From NCBI RefSeq assembly GCF_026870155.1, contig NZ_CP113975.1, forward strand, positions 372,001 to 436,000: a stretch of 64,000 nt of DNA. The letters are read 5' to 3'. Shown piece by piece: positions 53,631 to 61,577 of this stretch; position 1 is the first letter of the stretch; each line of letters opens with the position of its first letter. The notes beneath the pieces are model-generated. The model worked only from the letters and a program-made list of their open reading frames with translations. It was not told the DNA's origin and ran no database searches. The stretch is from Flavobacterium marginilacus. GTDB taxonomy: Bacteria > Bacteroidota > Bacteroidia > Flavobacteriales > Flavobacteriaceae. The position numbers and the translations under genes are program-made.

Positions 53631-54761
53631 TTACGAATTTAAATAAAACAAATCACTCGCAATTCCATCTGTCAGGAATTTTCCTTTTGAAGTTGGTTTC
53701 AAAATAGCGTTGTCAATCGAAAGCAAGCCGTCGTTTAGATATTTCTGAGCTTGTTTACGCAAATAGTTTAAATAATCAATTCCAAATTCCGCTTCAATTC
53801 TTTCCAAAGAAACACCCCAAATTGTTCGAAGACCCGTCATAATATATTCATTGTAACGGTCGGCGATGGATAAAACTTCTATTTCATTCGGTAATTTATC
53901 TTCTTGAATAGATTTTAAATAAAGAGGATTATTGGAAACATTCCAGCTGCGGGAAACTCCGTCATAACTATGAGCAGACGGACCAATTCCAATATACTTT
54001 TTCCCCAGCCAATAAGCCGAATTGTTCTTCGAAAAATAATTTTCTTTTCCGAAATTAGACAGCTCATAATGAATAAAATCATTTGCTTCCAATGTCTCGA
54101 CTAAAATTGCAAAATGTTCCTGAGCCGATTCATCGTTAGGTTTTGCTATTTTTCCAGTTTGAATGAGTTTGTTCAAAGCTGTTTTGGGTTCGACCGTTAG
54201 AGCATAACTTGATATGTGCGGTATTCCAAAACTCAAAGCGGTTTCGATATTTTGTTTCCATCTTTCGTTACTCATCCCCGGAATTCCATAAATCAAATCC
54301 AATGAGATATTATCGAAATATTGAGTTGCAAATTCTAAACATTCTTTGGCTTCCGCCGAATTATGAGCGCGATTCATCATTTTCAAATCATCTTCGAAGA
54401 AAGACTGGATTCCGATGCTTAGCCGATTAATTGAAGTCTTGGATAATTCGATTATTCGATCTCTTGATAAATCATCGGGATTGGCTTCTAGAGTGATTTC
54501 GGGATTCTCAGAAACTCTGTAGTGAGCAGATACTTCTGAAATCAAAAATCTAATATCTGAAATCTGCAATACTGAAGGTGTTCCTCCGCCGAAATAAATA
54601 GTTTCTACCACTTCGTTCTCAAACTCATTTTTACGCATTCGGATTTCTTTGGCAATAGCCAAAACCATTTCATCTTTTTTCTTCATCGAAGTCGAAAAAT
54701 GAAAATCGCAGTAATGACAAGCCTGCTTGCAGAATGGTATGTGTATATAGATTCCTGACAT
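53631..54761 (-). CDS. hemW: Radical SAM heme chaperone HemW (coproporphyrinogen oxidase-like)
   Basis: A 376-residue protein from the ATG at 54761. The radical SAM cluster motif is CKQACHYC (cysteines 11, 15, 18), followed by IYFGGGTPS near residue 54 and SIGIQSFFEDDLKMMNR near 120. The proteins once called HemN-like bind heme and hand it to apoproteins. A longer frame to 54806 runs through the terminator of the upstream gene, and family proteins start at this MSGIYIHIPF, so the shorter start was chosen. Confidence 0.9.
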   Translation of the reverse strand: MSGIYIHIPFCKQACHYCDFHFSTSMKKKDEMVLAIAKEIRMRKNEFENEVVETIYFGGGTPSVLQISDIRFLISEVSAHYRVSENPEITLEANPDDLSRDRIIELSKTSINRLSIGIQSFFEDDLKMMNRAHNSAEAKECLEFATQYFDNISLDLIYGIPGMSNERWKQNIETALSFGIPHISSYALTVEPKTALNKLIQTGKIAKPNDESAQEHFAILVETLEANDFIHYELSNFGKENYFSKNNSAYWLGKKYIGIGPSAHSYDGVSRSWNVSNNPLYLKSIQEDKLPNEIEVLSIADRYNEYIMTGLRTIWGVSLERIEAEFGIDYLNYLRKQAQKYLNDGLLSIDNAILKPTSKGKFLTDGIASDLFYLNS

Positions 54762-54762
54762 A

Positions 54763-54795
54763 ATAAAAAAAGAGCAAGTTAAATCTTGCTCTTTA
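54763..54795 (-). terminator. Terminator overlapping the hemW leader
   Basis: AAAGAGCAAG and CTTGCTCTTT form a perfect ten-base stem with a T tract on the minus strand. It belongs to the upstream lipoprotein gene and ends one base before the hemW ATG. Confidence 0.85.
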
Positions 54796-54879
54796 ATAAT
54801 TAGCATTAATCTCCGATAAAATTAAAAATATCTTTAATTTCTCTTCAGAGATTAATTTTATATTTAGGTATATTGTTAT

Positions 54880-55770
54880 TTATCTCCCTTCTTTAAACTT
54901 TCCATTTGTAATGACAATTTTTGAATTATTAACAGGATTAGTTGCTGTCAAACTAAAAGTCCCCTCCACATAAACATCATTTACAGTAGTGTAAGTTATA
55001 GTGCCTGAAACATTATAAACTACATATTCATGTGTTGCTAAATCAAATTTCATAAAAGAAATTCTGTTGTAAGAAGCATTGCTTGTAAAAGGGAATGTAC
55101 CCGTTTTAACATCAGCTTTTGGAAAAACAATTCCTAAACTATATTCTCCATCATTCTCCACATTAAGTGTTGTAATTTTGTCAAAACCTATCAATTCAGT
55201 AGAACTGTCAAGTGACATACCATGCCAGTCTTTGCCATCCAACTTTGCAAAAGTTCCCAATCCGGGAATATCAGCAGTCAAATCTTTATAAGAAACGGTA
55301 AACGCACCGCTTACTGGAATGAATTTTGTTGGATCTGTAATATAATTTGCCTCGTAATCGTATCCATGTTCATATAATTTACCCGAAAATTTTACTTTTA
55401 CCGTTTTATTGGCTGTATTAAGTTCCTCTAAAGTAAAAGTAAAAGTATTTGAGGTAAAAACATCTGAAACTTCATGCTTAACTACAGAACTTGTTACTGA
55501 AATACCATCAGTAAATCCTTCGTACAAGTTCCCATAAACATTAAATACAAAATTAACTCCAATTCCGTCAGATGTTACACCTTCAACTTGTATATAATCA
55601 TCTATTTTTTTCGCTTCCCATGAACTTACTTTTTTTGTTTCGTTATTATAAACTAAGTCAAAAGATCCGCCTGTTGATTGATTATTATTGTCATTACTAT
55701 CATCTCCCGAAGAACATGATGTGATAAGAACTGTAAATAGAATAAAAGCAATAAATTTAATTTTAATCAT
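54880..55770 (-). CDS. Hypothetical lipoprotein
   Basis: A 296-residue protein with a lipoprotein signal (FTVLITSC) followed by SSGDDSNDNNN, an acidic stretch like the surface-export signal of Bacteroidota lipoproteins. The rest is strand-rich with repeated T/S-rich stretches (GTITYTTVNDVYVEGTFSLT). No known domain was recognised. It is a single-gene unit between ruvC and hemW with its own terminator. Confidence 0.72.
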   Translation of the reverse strand: MIKIKFIAFILFTVLITSCSSGDDSNDNNNQSTGGSFDLVYNNETKKVSSWEAKKIDDYIQVEGVTSDGIGVNFVFNVYGNLYEGFTDGISVTSSVVKHEVSDVFTSNTFTFTLEELNTANKTVKVKFSGKLYEHGYDYEANYITDPTKFIPVSGAFTVSYKDLTADIPGLGTFAKLDGKDWHGMSLDSSTELIGFDKITTLNVENDGEYSLGIVFPKADVKTGTFPFTSNASYNRISFMKFDLATHEYVVYNVSGTITYTTVNDVYVEGTFSLTATNPVNNSKIVITNGKFKEGR

Positions 55771-55806
55771 TATTTAAAAAGGTTAAGTTATTTTTTACAA
55801 ATATAC

Positions 55807-56361
55807 TTATTTTTTTACTCTATCTTCATTCAGTTTCACAAAAGCATCCCAGCCAGAATAACTTTTTCTTGCAACAATTTTACCCGAATTGAAAAAATGA
55901 CAAACCGCAGCCGCCAAGCCATCTGTAGAATCCAGATTTTTAGGCAGTTCTTTCAAACCTAATAACTGCTGAAGCATTTTGGCAACTTGTTCTTTGGTAG
56001 CATTTCCGTTTCCGGTAATTGCCATTTTTATTTTTTTAGGTTCGTATTCGGTAATTGGAATATCTCTGGAAAGTCCTGCAGCCATTGCTACGCCCTGCGC
56101 TCTTCCTAATTTTAACATGGATTGTACGTTCTTGCCAAAGAAAGGAGCTTCAATCGCTATTTCGTCTGGATTGTGGGTTTCGATTAACTCGATGGTGCGC
56201 TCAAAAATGATTCGAAGTTTTTGGTAATGATTGTCGTATTTGGACAACTGCAGTTCGTTGAGCTGCAAGAACTCCATTTTCTTATTGACAACTTTTATCA
56301 ATCCGAAACCCATAATCGTGGTTCCGGGGTCTATTCCTAATATAATGCGTTCTTTTGTCAA
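55807..56361 (-). CDS. ruvC: Holliday junction endonuclease RuvC
   Basis: A 184-residue nuclease. The four acidic catalytic positions fit GIDPGTT (aspartate 11), IAIEAPFFGKN (glutamate near 70) and DSTDGLAAAVCH (aspartates near 145). It cuts four-way junctions made by recombination, working with RuvAB. No ruvA or ruvB is in the window. The DUF1003 gene ends nine bases upstream, so both may share a transcript. Confidence 0.95.
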   Translation of the reverse strand: MTKERIILGIDPGTTIMGFGLIKVVNKKMEFLQLNELQLSKYDNHYQKLRIIFERTIELIETHNPDEIAIEAPFFGKNVQSMLKLGRAQGVAMAAGLSRDIPITEYEPKKIKMAITGNGNATKEQVAKMLQQLLGLKELPKNLDSTDGLAAAVCHFFNSGKIVARKSYSGWDAFVKLNEDRVKK

Positions 56362-56369
56362 AGTTTGTT

Positions 56370-56792
56370 TTATTTAGCCGAATTGCTTTCCATTTCTTCG
56401 AGCATCTTAATTATTTTATCCAATTTTTCGACTTCGATTTTATCCAATCGAATTGCCAGTGCTTCAATTTCGAGTTTTGCATCAACATTAGTCTGATAAT
56501 CCGATTGCGCCTGAATCCTGTCTCTTTCGCTCTGTCTGTTTTGCGACATCATGATAATCGGTGCAGCATAAGCAGCCTGAGTCGAGAAAAGAAGATTCAG
56601 TAATATAAAAGGATATGCATCCCAATGATACACATAACCAACGAGGTTCAATCCCATCCAAATCATCACAAAAATGGTCTGAAGAATAATAAACTTCCAA
56701 GATCCCATTCCCTTGGCCACCCAATCGGCCAAACGGCTCCCAAAGCCTAATGCTTCATGGTGTTTTTCGTGCCACGTTTTGTTGTTCCTCAT
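56370..56792 (-). CDS. DUF1003 family membrane protein
   Basis: A 140-residue protein with two membrane segments (about residues 30-52 and 64-85: SWKFIILQTIFVMIWMGLNL, YPFILLNLLFSTQAAYAAPI) followed by the family-typical IIMMSQNRQSERDRIQAQSD and a coiled coil. The function is unknown. Upstream of ruvC in the same orientation. Confidence 0.9.
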   Translation of the reverse strand: MRNNKTWHEKHHEALGFGSRLADWVAKGMGSWKFIILQTIFVMIWMGLNLVGYVYHWDAYPFILLNLLFSTQAAYAAPIIMMSQNRQSERDRIQAQSDYQTNVDAKLEIEALAIRLDKIEVEKLDKIIKMLEEMESNSAK

Positions 56793-56871
56793 TTCTTTTT
56801 AGTATTAGATTTACGAATCTCTGTTTGACTTTATGCTATCTTGTATAATAGTTTTTCCTTTACTTTGCGGT

Positions 56872-57816
56872 ATGATTTCAATACCACACAAAGCTAAACA
56901 ATTCCTCGTACTTCTAGTCAAACTTTTGATTGTAGGCGGTGCCTTTTATTTTATTTACAATCAGCTGGCGAACAATGACAAACTGAACTGGCAAAAATTC
57001 TTAGTGCTGTTTCATAAGAATCAGTCAGTTTCCGGAATCAGTTTTATTTTGCTTCTGAGTGTTTTGAACCGCTTATTTGAAATTTTAAAATGGAAATATT
57101 TAGTTTCTTATCTCCGTCCTATTTCTTTGGGCGAAGCGACCAAACAAGTTCTCGCAGGACTCACAGCGGGTCTGTTTACGCCAAACGGTGTGGGTGAATA
57201 CGCAGGAAAGGCATTGTATTTTGACAAAAAGGAAACCAAAAAAATAGTGTTTCTAAACCTGATCTGTAACGGAATACAGATGATACTAACTATTATTTTT
57301 GGAGTTTTTGGACTGCTTTATTTCAATGCGCAATACAATGTGATCACTCAAAAATCTATTGCTATCCTTTTTGGAATTTGCTTTTTACTTTCTGTCGCTT
57401 TATTTTTTTCGAAAAAAGTAAATATCAAAGGCTATTCCATTGAAAAACTGATCCATAAAATTAATGAAATCCCAAAATCGATTCATCAAAAGAATATGCT
57501 TTTGGCTATTTTACGCTATTTGGTTTTCTCCCATCAATACTATTTTTTGTTTCTCGCTTTTGATGTGGATTTGCCATACCTCATTTTGATGTCGGTTATA
57601 ACGAGCGTTTACTTTCTGGCTTCGGCATTGCCTACTTTCCAGTTTTTGGATTTTGCCGTAAAAGGAAGCGTAGCCGTGTATTTCTTCGGAATATTGGGTG
57701 TAAACGAATGGGTGGTTGTCTTTGTCTCCACGCTGATGTGGTTTCTGAACGTGGTTTTACCCGTTATTTGGGGAAGCTATTATGTGTTGAATTTTAAAAC
57801 AAAAACAGAGCAATGA
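56872..57816 (+). CDS. LPG synthase/flippase-like integral membrane protein
   Basis: About 314 residues from ATG 56872 (an alternative start at 56833 adds 13 residues). Eight hydrophobic segments and the motif LTAGLFTPNGVGEYAGKALY (about residues 98-117) mark the lysylphosphatidylglycerol synthase transmembrane (UPF0104) family. Members lack the synthase domain and may move lipids. A TACTTTG element at 56861-56867 is close to a -7 box and favours the later start. The stop overlaps the glycosyltransferase start by four bases. Confidence 0.83.
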   Translation: MISIPHKAKQFLVLLVKLLIVGGAFYFIYNQLANNDKLNWQKFLVLFHKNQSVSGISFILLLSVLNRLFEILKWKYLVSYLRPISLGEATKQVLAGLTAGLFTPNGVGEYAGKALYFDKKETKKIVFLNLICNGIQMILTIIFGVFGLLYFNAQYNVITQKSIAILFGICFLLSVALFFSKKVNIKGYSIEKLIHKINEIPKSIHQKNMLLAILRYLVFSHQYYFLFLAFDVDLPYLILMSVITSVYFLASALPTFQFLDFAVKGSVAVYFFGILGVNEWVVVFVSTLMWFLNVVLPVIWGSYYVLNFKTKTEQ

Positions 57817-58910
57817 TTTTGTTTTTATTTGGCATAGCAATCCTTTATATGCTGACCATTAGCTTGCTCATTTATGGTTTTACCAAAATAAATCAATTTG
57901 AATATATTGGCTTGGCTCCAAAAACCAGCTTTAGTATTATTGTTCCTTTCAGAAATGAAGAAGAGAATTTGCCGATTCTATTGGAAAGTATTTCAAAATT
58001 GAATTATCCGACGGATTTGTTTGAAGTGATTTTGGTCGATGATGCTTCTGATTTTAGATTTAAGAATTTAGATTTAAGATTTAAGATTTCCTTAATTGAT
58101 AACATTCGTGTCTCAAATTCTCCCAAGAAAGATGCCATTGCAACGGCTATGGAAATCGTAAAAACCGATTGGGTTATCACCACAGATGCGGATTGTGTGG
58201 TTAACAAAAATTGGTTATTGGCATTGGACAATTTCATTCAGCTGCATCATGTTTCAATGATTGCGGGGGCGGTTACTTACGATTGTCAAAATTCTTTTTT
58301 ACACCATTTTCAGCAATTGGATTTGGCTAGTCTGCAAGGCGCAACTATTGGCAGTTTTGGGATCGACAAAGGGTTTATGTGCAATGGAGCCAATTTTGCC
58401 TATACCAAATCATTTTTTAAAAAGTTAAACGGCTTTGAAGGCAATAATTCAATTGCGAGTGGTGATGATGTTTTTTTATTACAGAAGGCCGTAGCCGAAT
58501 ACCCTGAAAAAGTCGCTTATTTAAAATCGAAAAATACCATCGTTACCACAAAACCCGCCAATGATTGGAAATCGTTGTTCTACCAACGCGTGCGCTGGGC
58601 TTCCAAAACCACTTCGTATCAAAGTCTTTTTGGGAAAAGGTTAGGATTAATTGTCTTTTTGATGAATTTCGGATTTGTATATTGTTTTGTGATGACTTTC
58701 TTGGGAATGTTTCCTTATTTTTTTATCGGAATGTATTTCCTAATTAAATTTGGAATTGATACTGTGCTAATAAAACAAACAAATAAATTTTTAACGAAAC
58801 ATAAAATTCGCTATTTACTTTTAAGCAGTTTGTGGTATCCGTTTTTCAGTACTGCTGTGGCTTTGTATTCCTTGTTTGGAAAATACGAATGGAAAGGGAG
58901 AAGATTTTAG
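57813..58910 (+). CDS. Family 2 glycosyltransferase, membrane-bound
   Basis: A 365-residue enzyme. It has an N-terminal membrane helix, SFSIIVPFRNEEENLPILLE (about 42-61), VILVDDAS (about 74), the DxD-type TTDADCVVN near 128, ASGDDVFL near 216 and the QRVRW motif near 257, then two to three membrane segments at the end. It transfers a sugar to a lipid or polymer at the inner membrane. Residues about 80-92 (FRFKNLDLRFKI) come from a short GATTTAAGA-type repeat and look like an in-frame insertion. Confidence 0.88.
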   Translation: MILFLFGIAILYMLTISLLIYGFTKINQFEYIGLAPKTSFSIIVPFRNEEENLPILLESISKLNYPTDLFEVILVDDASDFRFKNLDLRFKISLIDNIRVSNSPKKDAIATAMEIVKTDWVITTDADCVVNKNWLLALDNFIQLHHVSMIAGAVTYDCQNSFLHHFQQLDLASLQGATIGSFGIDKGFMCNGANFAYTKSFFKKLNGFEGNNSIASGDDVFLLQKAVAEYPEKVAYLKSKNTIVTTKPANDWKSLFYQRVRWASKTTSYQSLFGKRLGLIVFLMNFGFVYCFVMTFLGMFPYFFIGMYFLIKFGIDTVLIKQTNKFLTKHKIRYLLLSSLWYPFFSTAVALYSLFGKYEWKGRRF

Positions 58911-58968
58911 ATTTTAGATTGTTTCTCAATATTCTTAATCTTAAACAAATCTTGTCATGAAAATGAAT

Positions 58969-59052
58969 GCTCTAGCCCAGATGGAAACGGCATCCTGTTG
59001 TCCCGGGGTTCGGGACAACAGATATAGTGGACAGCTGGAAATAGCTCCTTAT
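58969..59052 (+). repeat. Structured intergenic repeat, subtype 1 (copy 3)
   Basis: Order: CTAGCCCAGATGGAAACGG, CATCC, the perfect hairpin CTGTTGTCCC/GGGACAACAG around GGGGTTC, AGATATAGTGGACAGC, TGGAAATAGCTCCTTAT. It is the cleanest copy. It sits between the convergent glycosyltransferase and the minus-strand lipoprotein genes. Confidence 0.75.
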
Positions 59053-59107
59053 CTAAACAATACTCAAGTTGAAAATTTATGATGAAATCTGAATTCTTAA
59101 ATCTATT

Positions 59108-59626
59108 CTACTCCACTTTTAAAATTACTGGAAGAATAAACTGAGTTTTTACTGGAATTCCCCTCTTTATTGCCGGATTGATTTTTGGAAAATCCACTAG
59201 GCGGACTTTGAGGATACTGTCAATTTTGACTTTATCATAAGCCACAGAATCTTTCGGGAACTGCGGTTCAAATTTCATAGTTGCGTTTGGAAAAACGGTC
59301 ACTTTTACTTCGATAGTGTCCAGCTCTGGATACAGCATTGCAAGTGTGTCACTGCATAGTTTTTCCTGAATTAACTGAGTCAAAACCTCAAAAAAGCATT
59401 GCTGACGCTGCTTTTTATCTTCAATTTTATCACAGTCTACCATTGAGGGATATTCGTCAACTTCTTTCCAATTAATAGCTTTCAATTCCTTTTGCAGTAA
59501 TTCTTTTTCTGAAGGAATCTGCTTGTCAAAATACTGACAGGAATTAAAAAATATAAAAACTAAAAAAAGGAAATACTGCTTCAAGGCTTGTTTTTTGAAT
59601 GGGAATACTATTATATAAAAATACAA
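59108..59626 (-). CDS. Small lipoprotein with TonB-C-like end
   Basis: A 172-residue protein with a hydrophobic leader and probable lipobox (FFNSC). The last 60 residues (KFEPQFPKDSVAYDKVKIDS, PAIKRGIPVKTQFILPVIL) resemble the end of TonB C-terminal domains. No other domain is recognised. The start is not certain: an ATG nearer the leader is absent, so the ATG at 59626 is used. Confidence 0.65.
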   Translation of the reverse strand: MYFYIIVFPFKKQALKQYFLFLVFIFFNSCQYFDKQIPSEKELLQKELKAINWKEVDEYPSMVDCDKIEDKKQRQQCFFEVLTQLIQEKLCSDTLAMLYPELDTIEVKVTVFPNATMKFEPQFPKDSVAYDKVKIDSILKVRLVDFPKINPAIKRGIPVKTQFILPVILKVE

Positions 59627-59696
59627 TTATTTTTCTCATATTCGTATATGGAATACACATTGTATTTTCGGTCTCAAAATTACTAAAAATATTTTT

Positions 59697-60197
59697 ATGG
59701 ATATCCTGCTTTTGATTTTGGGTTTAGTTTGTGTTATTGTGGGTGTTTTTGGAAGTTTTTTACCAGTTTTACCGGGGCCAAGCGTCAGCTGGATCGGAAT
59801 TGTACTGCTTTATTTTACAAAAGCTGTTCCTGCCAATTACTGGATTTTGGGGATTTCCTTATTGATTACGGTTGTTCTGACCATTTTGGATTATGTTATC
59901 CCCGCTAAAGGAACCAAAAAATTTGGCGGAAGTTCTTATGGTATTTGGGGAACCAATATCGGATTGATTGTCGGGATTTTTGCGCCTATTCCGCTGGGAT
60001 TTATTATCGGACCATTTGTTGGGGCTTTTGCTGGAGAACTTATTTATGATTACAAAGACCATCAGCGTGCTTTGAAAGCGGCTACAGGTTCATTGATAGG
60101 CTTTCTGGCTTCGTCTTTTATGAAGTTTGTTGTCTGTATGATGTATCTAGGACTGTTTCTTTGGATTGTGTGGCAGAATAGAGGCGGTTTGTTTTAG
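59697..60197 (+). CDS. DUF456 family membrane protein
   Basis: A 166-residue, glycine-rich membrane protein with about five hydrophobic segments. GSFLPVLPGPSVSWIGIVLL (about residues 19-38) and FIIGPFVGAFAGELIYD (about 102-118) are typical of DUF456. Function unknown. It ends before a strong terminator. Confidence 0.87.
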   Translation: MDILLLILGLVCVIVGVFGSFLPVLPGPSVSWIGIVLLYFTKAVPANYWILGISLLITVVLTILDYVIPAKGTKKFGGSSYGIWGTNIGLIVGIFAPIPLGFIIGPFVGAFAGELIYDYKDHQRALKAATGSLIGFLASSFMKFVVCMMYLGLFLWIVWQNRGGLF

Positions 60198-60257
60198 GAT
60201 TGTTTATAATTTCATTACGTAGAGATTCACCACCTATGGTTAAACCTATAAAACAAG

Positions 60258-60291
60258 AGGCTGTCCAAAAAGTAAGGACAGCCTTTTTTTT
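60258..60291 (+). terminator. Terminator of the DUF456 gene
   Basis: AGGCTGTCC and GGACAGCCT form a perfect nine-base stem with a nine-base loop, followed by eight T. Confidence 0.88.
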
Positions 60292-60365
60292 GCTGTTTTT
60301 AATCTAAAATAGTATCTTAGAATTGCACAAAAAACGAGCAATGGCTAATACCAATTATAATTATA

Positions 60366-60397
60366 GAATAGCCTGATTTATTCAGGTTGTTTTTTTA
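60366..60397 (+). terminator. Terminator hairpin inside the end of IS630 copy B
   Basis: ATAGCCTGA and TCAGGTTGT pair with G-T pairs and are followed by seven T, ahead of the transposase promoter. It corresponds to the perfect hairpin in copy A. Confidence 0.65.
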
Positions 60398-60442
60398 TCA
60401 AAAAAAACAGACTAATTTATAAGTATAATTATATATTTGCTT

Positions 60443-61491
60443 ATGGCATTAGCAAAATTTATACTAGTAAAAGAAAGCGAGCAGGAACTCAAGTCGTTAA
60501 TGAGAAAACAACCTGTCCATTTAAAAAACCGAATACAGATGTTACTGGTTTTAAAAAAGAGTGAGGTATTATTAAGCAAAGAAGCGCTCTCTAAAATATT
60601 AAAAATCAACTATAACACTGCTCAAAAATGGAGAACTGCTTATTCCAAAAACGGAATTTAAGGTTTGTTGCGTGATGGCAGAATTGGTTTTAAACCTTCA
60701 CTAATCAGTGCTGATTTGCATCAGGCAATTGAAAAACGACTGCATTCGCCTAAAGATACTTTTACCTCATATATTGATTTAATTCAATGGATAACTGATA
60801 ATTATATGTCGGAAGGTATTAATTATCAGACCCTAAATAGTTATGTAAAAAGACACTTTGGAGCTAAAATAAAAGTGGCTCGAAAAAGTCATGTCAATAA
60901 AAATCAAGACGCTTCGGATACTTTTAAAAAAACTTCCCTTTAATTCTTGAAACAGTTTTAAAAAATGCTTCATTTAATTTTTCATCTTTTAATCTTTATG
61001 TCCAAGATGAAAGCCGGTTCGGCTTATTCACTAGAAACGGAAAATCGCTAACAGCAAAAGGAGTTAAGCCAATTTGTACTTATCAAAACGTATTCAGATC
61101 AACTTATATTTTTGGAGCTTTTTCGCCCTATAATGGCGATAGCTTAGTGATGGAATTGCCTTATTGTAATGGTGATAATTTTCAGATATTTTTAAATGAA
61201 TTGTCAAAAAATAATCCCCAAGAATTTAAAGTGGTTGTTTTAGACAATGGGGCTTTTCATAAAAGTAAATCTTTGGCAATACCCGATAATATTGCATTGC
61301 TTTTTCTTCCCCCTTATTCTCCAGAACTCAATCCAGCAGAACTTGTTTGGCTTAATATGAAAAGGAAAACTACTAACAAAATCTACAAAACAATGGAAGA
61401 ACTTAAAATTAAATTAGATGAGATAGTCAAAGAATTGATAACTGAAAAGTTTGTTAAAATCTATGCAGTTTTGATTATTTCTTTATTTAAA
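60443..61491 (+). pseudogene. IS630-family transposase, inactivated
   Basis: The frame is stopped by TAA at 60659 where copy A has GAT (GIDGLL). After that the HTH part continues, and the -1 junction at the run of seven A (near 60930) is the same as in copy A. The DDE part has QDESRFGLFTR, VVVLDNGAFHKS and PPYSPELNPAELVW. Near 61455 one A is missing from an A run relative to copy A, so the tail is out of frame. At least two lesions; not functional. Confidence 0.88.
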
Positions 61492-61526
61492 TCAGACTGT
61501 TTAATATGTCTAAATGGTATAAGACA

Positions 61527-61558
61527 CAAAAAAATCCGCTCATTACTGAACGGATTTT
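61527..61558 (-). terminator. Terminator of the M20 peptidase gene
   Basis: AAAATCCGCTCA and TGAACGGATTTT pair with one mismatch around TTAC; on the minus strand it ends in seven T. Confidence 0.85.
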
Positions 61559-61577
61559 GAATTATGTTAGATGCGAT

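Larger units (their letters stand above)
60351..61517 (+). mobile_element. IS630-family element, copy B (decayed)
   Basis: Same length (1167 bases), order and ends as copy A: the left end starts CCAATTATAATTATAGAA, the right end is GTCTAAATGG, with TA on both sides (60349-60350 and 61518-61519). A TATATTTG element lies at 60432-60439 before the ATG. The sequence differs from copy A at many places, so the copies are not a recent duplication. Confidence 0.85.
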
